Assembly (NCBI RefSeq): GCF_014650435.1
Contig: NZ_BMUY01000005.1
Coordinates: forward strand, 310,001 to 374,000
DNA from: Streptomyces tendae
Lineage (GTDB): Bacteria > Actinomycetota > Actinomycetes > Streptomycetales > Streptomycetaceae
Direction: 5' to 3'
DNA length: 64,000 bases
Shown here: piece after piece, positions 49,334 through 58,576 of the stretch
Numbering within the stretch: position 1 is the stretch's first letter
How the letters are laid out: each line of letters begins with the position of its first letter
Program-made: the position numbers and the translations under genes
Notes under the pieces: generated by a model
The model's input: only the letters and a program-made list of their open reading frames with translations
The model's database searches: none
Told to the model about the DNA's origin: nothing

Positions 49334-49792
49334 TCACCGAGCGGCTCGACGGTCCTCGTCGAGCCGCTCCACGTGGGTGACGTTGTCCCGGTCCTCGGCG
49401 TCCCCGCTCGGCCCGCCCGCGAACCAGGCGTCGAGGATCTCCCGCAGCAACGGCCCGGACGTCAGCCGCAGGCTCAGCGCGAGCACGTTGGCGTCGTTCC
49501 AGCGGCGGGCCCCGTCGGCGGTGTACGCGTCGGCGCACAGGGCGGCGCGGACGCCCGGCACCTTGTTGGCGGCGATGGAGGCGCCGGTGCCGGTCCAGCA
49601 GCACACCACGGCCTGGTCGGCCCGCCCCTCGGCGACCTCGCGGGCCGCCTGCTCGGAACAGGCGGCCCACCGCGGGTCCGCCCCGGGGCTCAGCGCGCCG
49701 TGCGCGCGGACCTCGTGGCCGCGTGAGCGCAGTTCCTCGACGAGGAGCCGGGCGACGGGTTCGTCCATGTCGGAGGAGACGGAGATACGCAT
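49334..49792 (-). CDS. RpiB/LacA-LacB family isomerase-like protein
   Basis: This 152-residue protein fits the RpiB sugar-phosphate isomerase family: 'MRISVSSDMDEPVARLLVEELRSRGHEV' at the start and 'CCWTGTGASIAANKVPGVRAALC' (about 63-85), where a Cys and the Gly-rich loop form the active site. The usual 'DH' after the first strand reads 'DMDEP', so catalytic details may differ from true ribose 5-phosphate isomerase. It is transcribed alone, converging with rocD and diverging from an MFS gene. Real substrate unknown. Confidence 0.88.
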   Translation of the reverse strand: MRISVSSDMDEPVARLLVEELRSRGHEVRAHGALSPGADPRWAACSEQAAREVAEGRADQAVVCCWTGTGASIAANKVPGVRAALCADAYTADGARRWNDANVLALSLRLTSGPLLREILDAWFAGGPSGDAEDRDNVTHVERLDEDRRAAR

Positions 49793-49933
49793 GTGCGAAG
49801 CGTACTCACCGACCGCTCACCTCATCGGCCCAGTCACATGACCGAAGTCACGACCATACCCAGCATGATCGGGGGAACGGGTACGAGCTGAGAGACGTAC
49901 GACCGAGCAGCGCTCCGTCCGGAGTGTCTGCGC

Positions 49934-51448
49934 GTGGAAAGGGAGGCCGCCACGTCCCCCACCGAGAACGGACCGGAGACCGACGCCGCGGCGGTGCGCC
50001 GCCACCCCGCCCTGTTCCGGGCGATCAAGCGCCGGCGGAACCCCCGACTGCGCCGGTCGGACATCACCGTCACGGACGAGGCCGCCGTCAAGCGTGCCGT
50101 CAAGGCGGCCTCTCTCGGCAATGCCATGGAGTGGTTCGACTTCGGCATCTACGCCTACCTGGCGGGCACGATCGGCCGGGTGTTCTTCCCCTCCGGGAGC
50201 GACACCGCGCAGCTGCTCTCCTCGTTCGCCACGTTCGCCGTGGCGTTCCTGGTGCGGCCGATCGGCGGCATGGTCTTCGGCCCGATGGGTGACAAGATCG
50301 GCCGCAAGAAGGTGCTGGCGCTGACGATGATCCTCATGGCGATCGGCACGGCCGCCATCGGGTTCATCCCCAGCTACGACTCGATCGGCTTCTGGTCGCC
50401 GGTGCTGCTGATCCTGTTCCGCCTGCTCCAGGGCTTCTCCACCGGCGGCGAGTACGGCGGCGCGTCCACCTTCATCGCCGAGTACGCGCCCGACAAGCGG
50501 CGCGGATTCTTCGGCAGCTTCCTGGAGCTCGGGACGCTGGCCGGGTACACCGGTGCGGCCAGTCTCGTCACCGCGCTGACGGCGGGGCTCGGCAGCGACA
50601 CGATGGACGCCTGGGGCTGGCGGATCCCCTTCCTGGTCGCGGCCCCGCTCGGCATCGTGGGTATCTACCTGCGGCTGAGGCTGGACGACACGCCCGCCTT
50701 CCTGAAGCTGGAGGACTCCAACGTCCACATCTCCGAGGCGGCGACCGCGGTGGAGACCACCGCGCGGGGCGACCTCGCCAAGATCTTCCGCACTCACTGG
50801 CGGTCGCTGGTGCTGTGCATCGCGCTGGTGGGCGCGTACAACATCACCGACTACATGCTGCTGTCGTACATGCCGACGTACCTGTCGGACGAGCTGGACT
50901 ACAGCGAGAGCCACGGCCTGATGATCCTGGTGGCGACGATGGTGCTGCTGATGCTGATCATCAACCAGGTCGGCCGGCTCTCCGACCACTTCGGCCGCAA
51001 GCCCGTCCTGATGACCGGCATGATCGGGTTCTTCGTGCTGTCCGCCCCGGCCTTCGTGCTGGTGCAGGAGGGCAGTCTGCTCGCGGTCTCGGGCGGCATG
51101 CTGATGCTCGGCCTGTCGCTGGTCTGTCTGCTGGGCACGATGTCGGCGGCGCTGCCGGCGATGTTCCCGACCAACGTGCGGTACGGGTCCCTGTCGGTCG
51201 GCTACAACCTGTCGGCGTCGATCTTCGGCGGGACCACGCCGCTGGTGATCACCGCGCTGATCAGTGTGACCGGCTCCGACATGATGCCCGCCTACTACTC
51301 GATGGCGGCGGCCCTGTTCGGTGTCGTGGCCGTGGCCTGCATGAAGGAGACGGCCCAGCAGCCGCTGGCGGGCTCTCCGCCGTCGGTGGGGACCGAGGAG
51401 GAGGCCGCGGAGATGGTCGAGGCGCAGGCGCCGACGCCGAAGTTCTGA
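49934..51448 (+). CDS. MFS transporter, ProP/metabolite:H+ symporter type
   Basis: This 504-residue, 12-segment transporter belongs to the metabolite:H+ symporter group (ProP, KgtP, citrate carriers). The start of segment 1 is 'GNAMEWFDFGIYAYL', the loop 2-3 motif is 'GPMGDKIGRKKVL', and 'RLLQGFSTGGEYGGASTFIAEYAP' is diagnostic. A cytoplasmic N-terminal tail of about 55 residues is Arg-rich. It probably takes up a compatible solute such as proline/betaine or a carboxylic acid. GTG 49934 is the best start (ggag 9 nt upstream). A strong terminator follows its stop. Confidence 0.9.
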   Translation: MEREAATSPTENGPETDAAAVRRHPALFRAIKRRRNPRLRRSDITVTDEAAVKRAVKAASLGNAMEWFDFGIYAYLAGTIGRVFFPSGSDTAQLLSSFATFAVAFLVRPIGGMVFGPMGDKIGRKKVLALTMILMAIGTAAIGFIPSYDSIGFWSPVLLILFRLLQGFSTGGEYGGASTFIAEYAPDKRRGFFGSFLELGTLAGYTGAASLVTALTAGLGSDTMDAWGWRIPFLVAAPLGIVGIYLRLRLDDTPAFLKLEDSNVHISEAATAVETTARGDLAKIFRTHWRSLVLCIALVGAYNITDYMLLSYMPTYLSDELDYSESHGLMILVATMVLLMLIINQVGRLSDHFGRKPVLMTGMIGFFVLSAPAFVLVQEGSLLAVSGGMLMLGLSLVCLLGTMSAALPAMFPTNVRYGSLSVGYNLSASIFGGTTPLVITALISVTGSDMMPAYYSMAAALFGVVAVACMKETAQQPLAGSPPSVGTEEEAAEMVEAQAPTPKF

Positions 51449-51466
51449 GGGCGAAGCCGCGCCCGG

Positions 51467-51499
51467 GGGCGGTGGGGTTCGGTGCGAACCCCACCGCCC
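51467..51499. terminator. 15-bp stem bidirectional terminator
   Basis: Perfect arms 51467-51481 and 51485-51499 with a 3-nt GTG loop, between the convergent MFS (stop 51448) and metalloprotease (stop 51531) genes. Confidence 0.9.
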
Positions 51500-51530
51500 G
51501 TCGGCGTGTCGGGCGGTGCTCAGTCGCGTG

Positions 51531-54500
51531 TCAGAGGCGCTGCCACAGAGCCGGGACGTTGGGCGGCTCCCAGCCGGGGTAGGCCGTGTGGCCCTGGATG
51601 CACCGGTAGCTGACGCCGTCGTAGCTGACCACGTCACCGGCCGCGTAGGTGGCTCCCAGCTGCCAGGTGGTCTCGCCGCCGCCGTCGCCGGGCACGGTGA
51701 GGGTGTACGTGGTGGTGTGCGTGACGGTGCCCGTACCCGTGAGGGTCAGGGTGTAGGTGCCGGGGGCGGTGCCCGCGGCGACCTGGACCGTGGCGGTGGA
51801 GGACTGGCCCGAGGTGACCGAGTCCGGGGTGAAGCCCACGCTCACGCCGGTGGGCGCGCCGGAGGCCGTCAGCCGCACGTTCTGGGCGTCACCGCTGGTG
51901 GTGGCGGTGTTCACGGTGACAGTCGCGGAGTTGCCCGGCTCGACCGTCCCCGAGGACGGGTTCGCGGAGATCGAGAAGTCGTCCTGCGGGTTCGGTGCGT
52001 CGCCGACGGCGGTCTTCCAGATGGTGTACGCGATGCCGTCGGCGCTGCGGTTCAGCGCGGTGGCGCTGATGTTGGAGGTGGTGTCGCAGGCGGAGTGGTA
52101 GCACGGGTCGTAGGACCGGCCCGCGGTGCCGCCCCACTTGGCGGCCTCCGTGGACGACTTGATCGCGGAGGCCCCCGTGGCGTAGCCGGAGGTCGGGACG
52201 CCGACCTGCTGGAACGAGTAGTCGTCGGAGCGGCCCTGGCCCTCGACGTTCTCCTGCGGGGCGAGGCCGAGGGAGGTCCAGTACTCCCGCATCGGGGCGG
52301 AGGCCGAGGAGGTCAGATTGTTGATGAAGTAGCCGCCGTTGACGGAGCCGACCATGTCGAAGTTGTAGTACGCCTTGATCCTGGCGCGCTCGGTCGAGGA
52401 CAGGGTCCGGGCGTAGAAGTCGGAGCCGTTCAGGCCCTGCTCCTCGTCGGTCCACCAGGCGAAGCGGACGCGGTTCTTCATCGTCGGGTTCTGCTCGGCC
52501 AGGGTCAGCGCCGCCTCGAGGAGCGCGGCGGAACCGGAGCCGTTGTCGTTGATGCCGGGGCCGGCCGAGACGCCGTCGAGGTGGGCGCCGAACATGTAGA
52601 CGCTGTTCGCGTCGCCCTTCGGCCACTCGGCGATCAGGTTGTTGCCCGCGCCGGCGGAGCAGCCGGAGGTGCAGGTCTGCTCGGTGACGGTGTAGCCCGC
52701 CGCCTGCAGCTTGCCCTTCACGTACGCGAGGGAGGCGTCGTACCCGGTGCCCGTGGAGCGGCGGTTGCCGCCGTTCTGCGCGGCGATCGAGCCGAACTGG
52801 GCGAGGTGGGCCTGCACCTGGGCCACGTCGACGTCGGGCGGGGTGCCCGGGTTGCCGCCGCCGACGGTGAGGGTGTACTGGGCGGTGTGGCTCTTGCTGC
52901 CCGCGGTGCCCTTGACCGTGAGCGAGTAGGTGCCCGCGGCGGTGCCGGAGGTGGTGGACACGCGCATGGCCGAGCTGGAACCGGAGGTGACCGTCGCGGG
53001 GCTGAAGGTGACGCTGACGCCGGGCGGGGTGCCGGTGGCGGTCAGCGACACCTGCTGGGCGCTGCCGGCGACGGTGGTGGTGTTCACGGTGGCGTTGACC
53101 GCGGAGCCCGCCTCGGCATTGCCGCTCGCCGGGCTGAGGGCCAGCGAGAAGTCGGTCTCCTGCCGGACGCAGGTCGGGTCGCCGCTCTGGGCCGGGATGT
53201 CGATCGCGTTCCAGGCCGCCTTGGTGCGGTCGAACAGGTCGCAGGACGGGTCGAGGTTCTTGGCGGCGGTGAGGGTGGCGCTGCGGTAGCGCTTGTAGGT
53301 CATGCCGCTGGTCTTGAGCAGCATGCCGCCGTAGAAGATCTTCCCGGCGTTCTGGATGCCGATGCCGGTCACCTGGCTGCCGTCGCAGGTGGGGCTGGAG
53401 GGCTTGCCGCCGCCGGGGTTGGAGCCCTCGGCGAGGAGGTAGAACCAGTGGTTCATCGGCCCGGCCGCCGCGTGCTCCTCGGTCCCCGGGATGGCGGAGG
53501 AGTAGCAGTTGGGGTCGTTGTTGACCAGCTGGGGGTTGTACATGTTGCGGATCGGTCCGCGGCCCTGGAGGTTGATCTCCTCGCCGACGGTGTAGTCGGG
53601 GGTGTCGTGGGGAGCCGGCTGGTTCGCGTACGCCTCGGTCAGGGCTCCCATGATGTCGCCGGTGGCCTCGCCCAGGCCGCTCTCGTGGTTGGCGCCGCCG
53701 GGGGTGAAGCTGTCCAGGCCGTGGCCGTACTCGTGGCCCACCACGTCCATGCCGGCGATCCACTTGCCCGCGCTGTTGTGGCCGATGGTGACCCGGGAGC
53801 CGTCCCAGTAGGCGTTGAGCTGGTTGAGACCGACCGAGGTGGGCCAGCTGCCGCCGTTGCCGTTGTGGCCGTTGCGGCCGAGCCAGTCGCGGAGCATGTC
53901 CGACTCCTTCTGCGCCGCGTACATGACGTCGACGCAGCCGGTCTCACGGCTGGACGCGTTGCCGGTGCCCCAGTCGTCGTCCGGTCCGGTGAACAGGCCG
54001 CCGTTGTAGTCCGAGCACTGCAGTCCGGGGCGGGTGGTGTCGCGCAGGGCGTACTGGCTGCCGGAGCGGGAGGTGTCGATGGTCAGCGGGTCGGGGCCGT
54101 TCCACTCGCTGTGGCCGGTGCCGGCCTTCACGTCGTCGTAGCTGTCGACGACCTTGCCGGTGCGGGCGTCCACGAACACGTGCAGCCTGCTGGGCACGTG
54201 GTCCTCCGTGGTGCCGACGAGCACGGTCTCCCAGGCGAGGGTCTGGACGTCGTCCTTGACGCGGACCACCAGGCGCTTGGAGTCGACCTTGTCGACGTTC
54301 GCGAGCCGCTTGCGGCTGGTCTTCACCGCCTGCTCGGCCTTGATCCCGGTCTCGGTGGGCACGGCTATCGCGGCCTCGGTGGCGGACTGGACGGCGCGGA
54401 CCCTGCCCTTGCCGTCGGCGAGGACGACGGCGTCGCCGCCGACCACCGGGAGACCGTTGTAGGTGCGCTCGTAGGCGACGGAGAACAGGTTCTCGTCCCA

Positions 54501-54728
54501 GGGGGTGACCTGGTGGCGGTCGTACTGCTCGTCGGGGCCGCCGGCGACGAGGGCGTCCAGGCCGCTGCGTACGGCCTGGTCGGCCGCGGCGACGGCCCTC
54601 TCGACGGGGGTGGGCTGCGCCGCGGAGGGCGCGGACCGCTCCGAGGCCGAGGCGAGGGAGGTCGGTACCACCACCCCTGCGAGTGTCATGGCCAGGACTG
54701 TCCCGGCCACCGCGGTCTGTCTGAGCAT
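51531..54728 (-). CDS. Secreted dual peptidase: M4 metalloprotease fused to M28 aminopeptidase
   Basis: This 1065-residue exported protein has a signal peptide (1-30, 'SLASA'), an FTP/PepSY propeptide (about 60-200) and a thermolysin-type M4 domain. The M4 zinc site is '[13 protein letters not shown]' plus '[11 protein letters not shown]', with '[10 protein letters not shown]' downstream. An Ig-like domain (about 530-610) follows. Next comes an M28 aminopeptidase with its own two-zinc ligands ('[20 protein letters not shown]', '[14 protein letters not shown]', 'HSACDTTSN'). A second Ig-like domain and a C-terminal chitin-binding-type module ('[28 protein letters not shown]') end it. Two complete peptidases with endo and exo action in one chain are unusual. 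The start is ATG 54728. Its role is probably digestion of external protein. Confidence 0.93.
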   Translation of the reverse strand: MLRQTAVAGTVLAMTLAGVVVPTSLASASERSAPSAAQPTPVERAVAAADQAVRSGLDALVAGGPDEQYDRHQVTPWDENLFSVAYERTYNGLPVVGGDAVVLADGKGRVRAVQSATEAAIAVPTETGIKAEQAVKTSRKRLANVDKVDSKRLVVRVKDDVQTLAWETVLVGTTEDHVPSRLHVFVDARTGKVVDSYDDVKAGTGHSEWNGPDPLTIDTSRSGSQYALRDTTRPGLQCSDYNGGLFTGPDDDWGTGNASSRETGCVDVMYAAQKESDMLRDWLGRNGHNGNGGSWPTSVGLNQLNAYWDGSRVTIGHNSAGKWIAGMDVVGHEYGHGLDSFTPGGANHESGLGEATGDIMGALTEAYANQPAPHDTPDYTVGEEINLQGRGPIRNMYNPQLVNNDPNCYSSAIPGTEEHAAAGPMNHWFYLLAEGSNPGGGKPSSPTCDGSQVTGIGIQNAGKIFYGGMLLKTSGMTYKRYRSATLTAAKNLDPSCDLFDRTKAAWNAIDIPAQSGDPTCVRQETDFSLALSPASGNAEAGSAVNATVNTTTVAGSAQQVSLTATGTPPGVSVTFSPATVTSGSSSAMRVSTTSGTAAGTYSLTVKGTAGSKSHTAQYTLTVGGGNPGTPPDVDVAQVQAHLAQFGSIAAQNGGNRRSTGTGYDASLAYVKGKLQAAGYTVTEQTCTSGCSAGAGNNLIAEWPKGDANSVYMFGAHLDGVSAGPGINDNGSGSAALLEAALTLAEQNPTMKNRVRFAWWTDEEQGLNGSDFYARTLSSTERARIKAYYNFDMVGSVNGGYFINNLTSSASAPMREYWTSLGLAPQENVEGQGRSDDYSFQQVGVPTSGYATGASAIKSSTEAAKWGGTAGRSYDPCYHSACDTTSNISATALNRSADGIAYTIWKTAVGDAPNPQDDFSISANPSSGTVEPGNSATVTVNTATTSGDAQNVRLTASGAPTGVSVGFTPDSVTSGQSSTATVQVAAGTAPGTYTLTLTGTGTVTHTTTYTLTVPGDGGGETTWQLGATYAAGDVVSYDGVSYRCIQGHTAYPGWEPPNVPALWQRL

Positions 54729-54962
54729 CGTGGCTCCTTGTGAGAGTGGGGGGCTCCTTGCGGGCCGACCTGGGCCGTGACATGCCGGACGCGCACCCTG
54801 GGGTGCGGGGACGCGGCCATCGGATGTCATTTGCATGTCAGGTCGCGGGCTGGCGGAACCCTCACACCCCGACGCACCGCAATCAACGGCTCCGCGGGCG
54901 CGGTGCGGTCCTGTCAAATTCCGGCAAGTACGGGTGGGGCCGCCGGGGAGGTGACTCCCGGC

Positions 54963-56438
54963 TCACTCCCCCGCGTCCAGCAGCCGCTCCCGGTACGCCT
55001 TGACCTCGGGCAGGTCGGCCCACTTCCCGGTGAGCCGGCTGTGCAGGCCGCGCAGTTCGGCGGTGACCATCGACTCGCGCGAGCGCACCGCCTCCGGCAG
55101 GGCCTCCGTGGCGAGGGCGACGGCGGCGCCCGGATCGCCGGCACACGCCCAGCTGTCCGCCAGGCGCAGGGTGAGCAGCAGCCGGGCGCTCCGCATCTGC
55201 GGCGGCACCTGTGCGCGCGAGCGTGCGGTGGCGTCCACCGCACGCCGGGCCGCCGCCCGGTCCCCGGTCGCCACGGCGAGGTCGCGCAGGGCGCCGCCGA
55301 TCGCCGAGTCGACCCGCATCGCGCCCTCGGCCCCGGCCATCCAGGGCGCCTCCAGGTGGTCCTGCGGGCCGAGGCGGGCGAATCCCCGGCGGGCCAGGGA
55401 GATGTGGTGGCGGCAGGCCGCCGCGTCGCCCGCCAGGGCGTGGCCGCGTGCCTGGTACAGGTCGGAGAGGGTGGCCATCCACCGGCGTCGCGCGTCCACC
55501 GCGCCGATGCCCTGCGCGTACCCGAGCATCAGGGAAGGGTCCCCGTCGAGCCGGACCAGGGTGCACATGTCGCTGAGCAGGGTCGCGCGGGCCGAGGCGT
55601 CCTGGACGGCGTCCGCCCAGCGCAGGCCGTGGCCGAACCAGGCCATCGCCACGCCGATCTGACCGCGCTCCATCCGCAACCGCCCGGCGACCTGGGCGTA
55701 CTGGGCGCCGAGCCGCAACTGCCCGTACGGCAGCCGCCCGGCGGAGTTGACCTCGCCGGCCCAGCGGGCCAGGGCCCGCAGCAGTCCCTCCACGGCACTC
55801 ACGCGGCCCTCGTACCGGAACGCCTCGCGGATCAGGCAGGCCAGGACGGCGGTGAGGCCGTGCAGCAACTCCGTCTCGGCGACCGCCGTTTCGCCGCCCG
55901 CGCCCCACGCCGGGGCCGCACCGCCCGCCGGTCCCGGCCCGCCGAGCAGCGCCGGTAACTCACCCGGTTCGGGCACCGCGCAGCCCGCGGTGCCGTGCAG
56001 CGGGCAGGCCAGCCCCTCGGCGGGCAGCCGCGCGGGCCACATCCGGGCGTCCGGCGCGCCCTGCCCCGCGGGGACGTCCGCGCCGGGCAGCGGCGCGAAC
56101 AGCGCCGGGTCGACCGGGCCGCTGCCCGGCCGCGGCACCTCGCGCGGTGCGGCGACGACCGCGGCCAGCTCCCCGCCCGTCTCCAGCACCGCGTCGAGCC
56201 TGCGCACCAGCCCCACGGGCGGCTCGCGCAGGCCCGCCTCGAGCTTGCTCACGGCGGAGTGGTGGTAGCCCACCCGCAGGCCGAGTTGCAGTTGCGTGAG
56301 CCCGGCCGCCCGGCGCAGGGAGCGCAACTGCCGCCCGAACTCCGCCCACGGGGCCCCGTCCGCCCGTGCCGGTCTTTCCGTCGGTGCCGGTCTTTCCGTT
56401 CGCGCCGGTCCGTTCGTCCGTGCCGATCCGCCGGTCAT
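54963..56438 (-). CDS. XRE-family regulator with TPR-like C-terminal domain
   Basis: This 491-residue protein has an N-terminal XRE helix-turn-helix ('GLTQLQLGLRVGYHHSAVSKLEAGLREPPV', about residues 46-75) and a large helical C-terminal domain with 'GQIGVAMAWFGHGLRWADAVQDASARATLLSDM' and similar TPR-like helices. The first 30 residues hold a 'PARTERPAPTERPARAD' repeat. The start ATG 56438 follows several near repeats. Streptomyces has many such regulators; targets are unknown. It diverges from the acyltransferase gene across 221 bases. The region between it and the protease gene (54729-54962) holds a 6-bp hairpin (54792-54807) and no gene. Confidence 0.87.
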   Translation of the reverse strand: MTGGSARTNGPARTERPAPTERPARADGAPWAEFGRQLRSLRRAAGLTQLQLGLRVGYHHSAVSKLEAGLREPPVGLVRRLDAVLETGGELAAVVAAPREVPRPGSGPVDPALFAPLPGADVPAGQGAPDARMWPARLPAEGLACPLHGTAGCAVPEPGELPALLGGPGPAGGAAPAWGAGGETAVAETELLHGLTAVLACLIREAFRYEGRVSAVEGLLRALARWAGEVNSAGRLPYGQLRLGAQYAQVAGRLRMERGQIGVAMAWFGHGLRWADAVQDASARATLLSDMCTLVRLDGDPSLMLGYAQGIGAVDARRRWMATLSDLYQARGHALAGDAAACRHHISLARRGFARLGPQDHLEAPWMAGAEGAMRVDSAIGGALRDLAVATGDRAAARRAVDATARSRAQVPPQMRSARLLLTLRLADSWACAGDPGAAVALATEALPEAVRSRESMVTAELRGLHSRLTGKWADLPEVKAYRERLLDAGE

Positions 56439-56659
56439 CCGCCGCCCTCCCCCCGGGTCGCGCCCCCGCCGCGGGCCGTGCGCCACCCGGGCTTCGCGCC
56501 TTCCGCCACCGGACAGCACAGAGGAGAGGGCGGGACGCGTCAATCGAGTTGACCGAAGAGCGGCCGAACCGGTCCCGTCCGGTTTCGGCGAGGTCGGGCT
56601 ACGATCGATCACCGGCCGCGGACGACCGGCCGAGAGCCCGGAGAACTGGGAGAGACACC

Positions 56660-57382
56660 GTGTTCTACTACGTGCTCAAGTACGTACTGCTGGGCCCGCT
56701 GCTGAGGGTCGTCTTCCGCCCCCGGATCGAGGGGCTCGACCATGTGCCGGGATCGGGGGCGGCCATCGTGGCGGGCAACCACCTCTCCTTCTCGGACCAC
56801 TTCCTCATGCCCGCGGTGCTCAAGCGCCGCATCACCTTCCTCGCCAAGGCCGAGTACTTCACCGGCCCCGGCATCAAGGGCAGGCTGACCGCGTTCTTCT
56901 TCCGCAGCGCGGGGCAGATCCCGGTGGACCGCTCCGGCAAGGAGGCGGGGCAGGCCGCGATCCGCGAGGGTCTCGGCGTGCTGGGCAGGGGCGAGTTGCT
57001 CGGCATCTATCCGGAGGGCACCCGCTCGCACGACGGCCGGCTGTACAAGGGCAAGGTCGGCGTCGCGGTGATGGCGCTCAGGGCCGGGGTGCCCGTCGTG
57101 CCCTGCGCGATGATCGGTACCTTCGAGGCCCAGCCGCCGGGCCGGAAGATCCCCAAGCTGCACCCGGTGGTCATCCGCTTCGGCGAGCCCCTCGACTTCT
57201 CCCGGTACGCCGGCATGGAGGGCGAGAAGGCCGTGCTGCGCGCCGTCACCGACGAGATCGTCTACGCGATCCTGTCCCTGTCCGGTCAGGAGTACGTGGA
57301 CCGGTACGCGGCGGACGTCAAGGCCGAGGAGGCCCAGAAGGCGGCGCAGGGGCGGAGGTTCCCCCGGCTGCCGCACCGCTAG
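56660..57382 (+). CDS. plsC: 1-acyl-sn-glycerol-3-phosphate acyltransferase (PlsC family)
   Basis: This 240-residue membrane-associated enzyme adds the second acyl chain to lysophosphatidic acid. The catalytic HxxxxD-type motif is 'NHLSFSDHF' (about residues 39-47) and the substrate motif is 'YPEGTRSHDG'. 'RSAGQIPVDRSG' is the third block, and 'VPVVPCAMIGTFEAQPPG' the fourth. The GTG at 56660 gives the family N-terminus. The family also has members in other lipid or secondary pathways, so the exact acceptor is inferred. It is followed by a reductase gene 79 nt downstream. Confidence 0.92.
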   Translation: MFYYVLKYVLLGPLLRVVFRPRIEGLDHVPGSGAAIVAGNHLSFSDHFLMPAVLKRRITFLAKAEYFTGPGIKGRLTAFFFRSAGQIPVDRSGKEAGQAAIREGLGVLGRGELLGIYPEGTRSHDGRLYKGKVGVAVMALRAGVPVVPCAMIGTFEAQPPGRKIPKLHPVVIRFGEPLDFSRYAGMEGEKAVLRAVTDEIVYAILSLSGQEYVDRYAADVKAEEAQKAAQGRRFPRLPHR

Positions 57383-57461
57383 CCGGGGCCCTTCGGGTGC
57401 CGTCGTCTGCCGTGGGCAGAAGGGCGTGGCCGACCGGCGACGGGACGCCTACGGTCGCCGT

Positions 57462-58487
57462 ATGACACGTGCGGTGGTAGTCGGGGCGACGGGACAGATC
57501 GGACGGGCGGCGGTCGCCGCGCTGGCCGGGGACGGCTGGGAGGTGACGGCCGTCTCGCGGGGCGGCGACCGGGACGCGCGGTGGCCGGGGGACGTACGGG
57601 TGGCGCGGGCGGACCGGGAGGACGACGCGGCGCTGTCGGCGGTGGTGGGCGAGGGCTGCGACGTCCTGGTGGACGTGGTGGCCTACGGGGAGCGGGAGGC
57701 ACGGCAGTTGGTCTCGCTCGCCGGGCGGGTCGGCTCGGCGGTGGTGATCTCCAGCGTCTCGGTCTACGAGGACGACAAGGGCCGCAACTTCGACACCCAG
57801 GCCGAGCCCGACGGGTTCCCCCGGTACCCGGTGCCGGTCCCGGAGACGCAGCGCACCGTCCGTCCGGGCGACGGCTCGTACAGCACCGGCAAGGCGGCGC
57901 TGGAGCGGGAACTCCTCGCGGCGGGCGACCGGTTGCCGGTGACGCTGCTGCGGGCGGGCGCGATCCACGGGCCGTACTGCCGGACGCCTCGCGAGCTGTA
58001 CTTCGTCAAGCGCAACCTCGACGGCAGGCGCCGGCGCGTGCTCGCGTACGGCGGTGCGAGCCGTTTCCACCCGGCGGGCGTGCGCAACATCGCGGAGCTG
58101 ATCCGGCTGGCCGCCCCGCGGCCGGGGACGCGCGTGCTGAACGCGGTGGATCCGGACGCCCCGACGGTGGCGGAGATCGCGGCGGCCGTCGACGCGGTGA
58201 TGGGCGTGGAGACGCAGGACGTGCTGCTGGACGGCCCGCCGGTGGACGGTGTGGGCGACACCCCGTGGAGCGTGCCCGCGCCGGTGGTGTGCGACATGGG
58301 CGCGGCGCGGGAGCAGTTGGGCTACCGCCCGGTGGCACGGTACGCCGACACCCTGCCGGAGACGGTGGCCTTCATCCGGGAGCGGCTGGCCGGGCGTGAC
58401 TGGCGGGAGGCGTACCCGCAGATGTTCCGGGCGTACGGCGACCTCTTCGACTACGCGGCGGAGGACACCTGGGCCGAGGGACGCTAG
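57462..58487 (+). CDS. NAD-dependent epimerase/reductase (SDR, extended)
   Basis: This 341-residue Rossmann protein has an N-terminal 'VVVGATGQIGRAAVAAL' nucleotide motif. It lacks a clear YxxxK in its usual spot, although 'DGSYSTGKAALERELL' (about residues 140-155) supplies Tyr and Lys in a similar pattern. It resembles extended SDR proteins acting on nucleotide sugars or isoflavone-reductase-like substrates. Substrate unknown. ATG 57462 is the first good start. A tandem 26-bp duplication and a strong hairpin follow its stop. Confidence 0.85.
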   Translation: MTRAVVVGATGQIGRAAVAALAGDGWEVTAVSRGGDRDARWPGDVRVARADREDDAALSAVVGEGCDVLVDVVAYGEREARQLVSLAGRVGSAVVISSVSVYEDDKGRNFDTQAEPDGFPRYPVPVPETQRTVRPGDGSYSTGKAALERELLAAGDRLPVTLLRAGAIHGPYCRTPRELYFVKRNLDGRRRRVLAYGGASRFHPAGVRNIAELIRLAAPRPGTRVLNAVDPDAPTVAEIAAAVDAVMGVETQDVLLDGPPVDGVGDTPWSVPAPVVCDMGAAREQLGYRPVARYADTLPETVAFIRERLAGRDWREAYPQMFRAYGDLFDYAAEDTWAEGR

Positions 58488-58489
58488 CG

Positions 58490-58541
58490 GCACGGGAAAG
58501 GGGCGACCGGTCGCTGCACGGGAAGGGGGCGACCGGTCGGA
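58490..58541 (+). repeat. 26-bp tandem duplication before the terminator
   Basis: Near-identical copies at 58490-58515 and 58516-58541 share GCACGGGAA and GGGGCGACCGGTCG. The second copy forms the left arm of the terminator hairpin, so the duplication built or extended it. Confidence 0.88.
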
Positions 58542-58553
58542 CCGGTCGCCCCC
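58525..58553. terminator. 13-bp stem bidirectional terminator
   Basis: Arms 58525-58537 and 58541-58553 (GGGGGCGACCGGT with its complement) surround a 3-nt loop between the convergent reductase and tap genes. Confidence 0.88.
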
Positions 58554-58576
58554 TCACTTCGGGTCCGCCCGCCGGG

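Noticed and set aside
51516..54743. Plus-strand open frame of 1075 codons opposite the metalloprotease
   Set aside because: Gly/Val/Ala/Arg-rich shadow of a gene with two intact peptidase sites on the minus strand.
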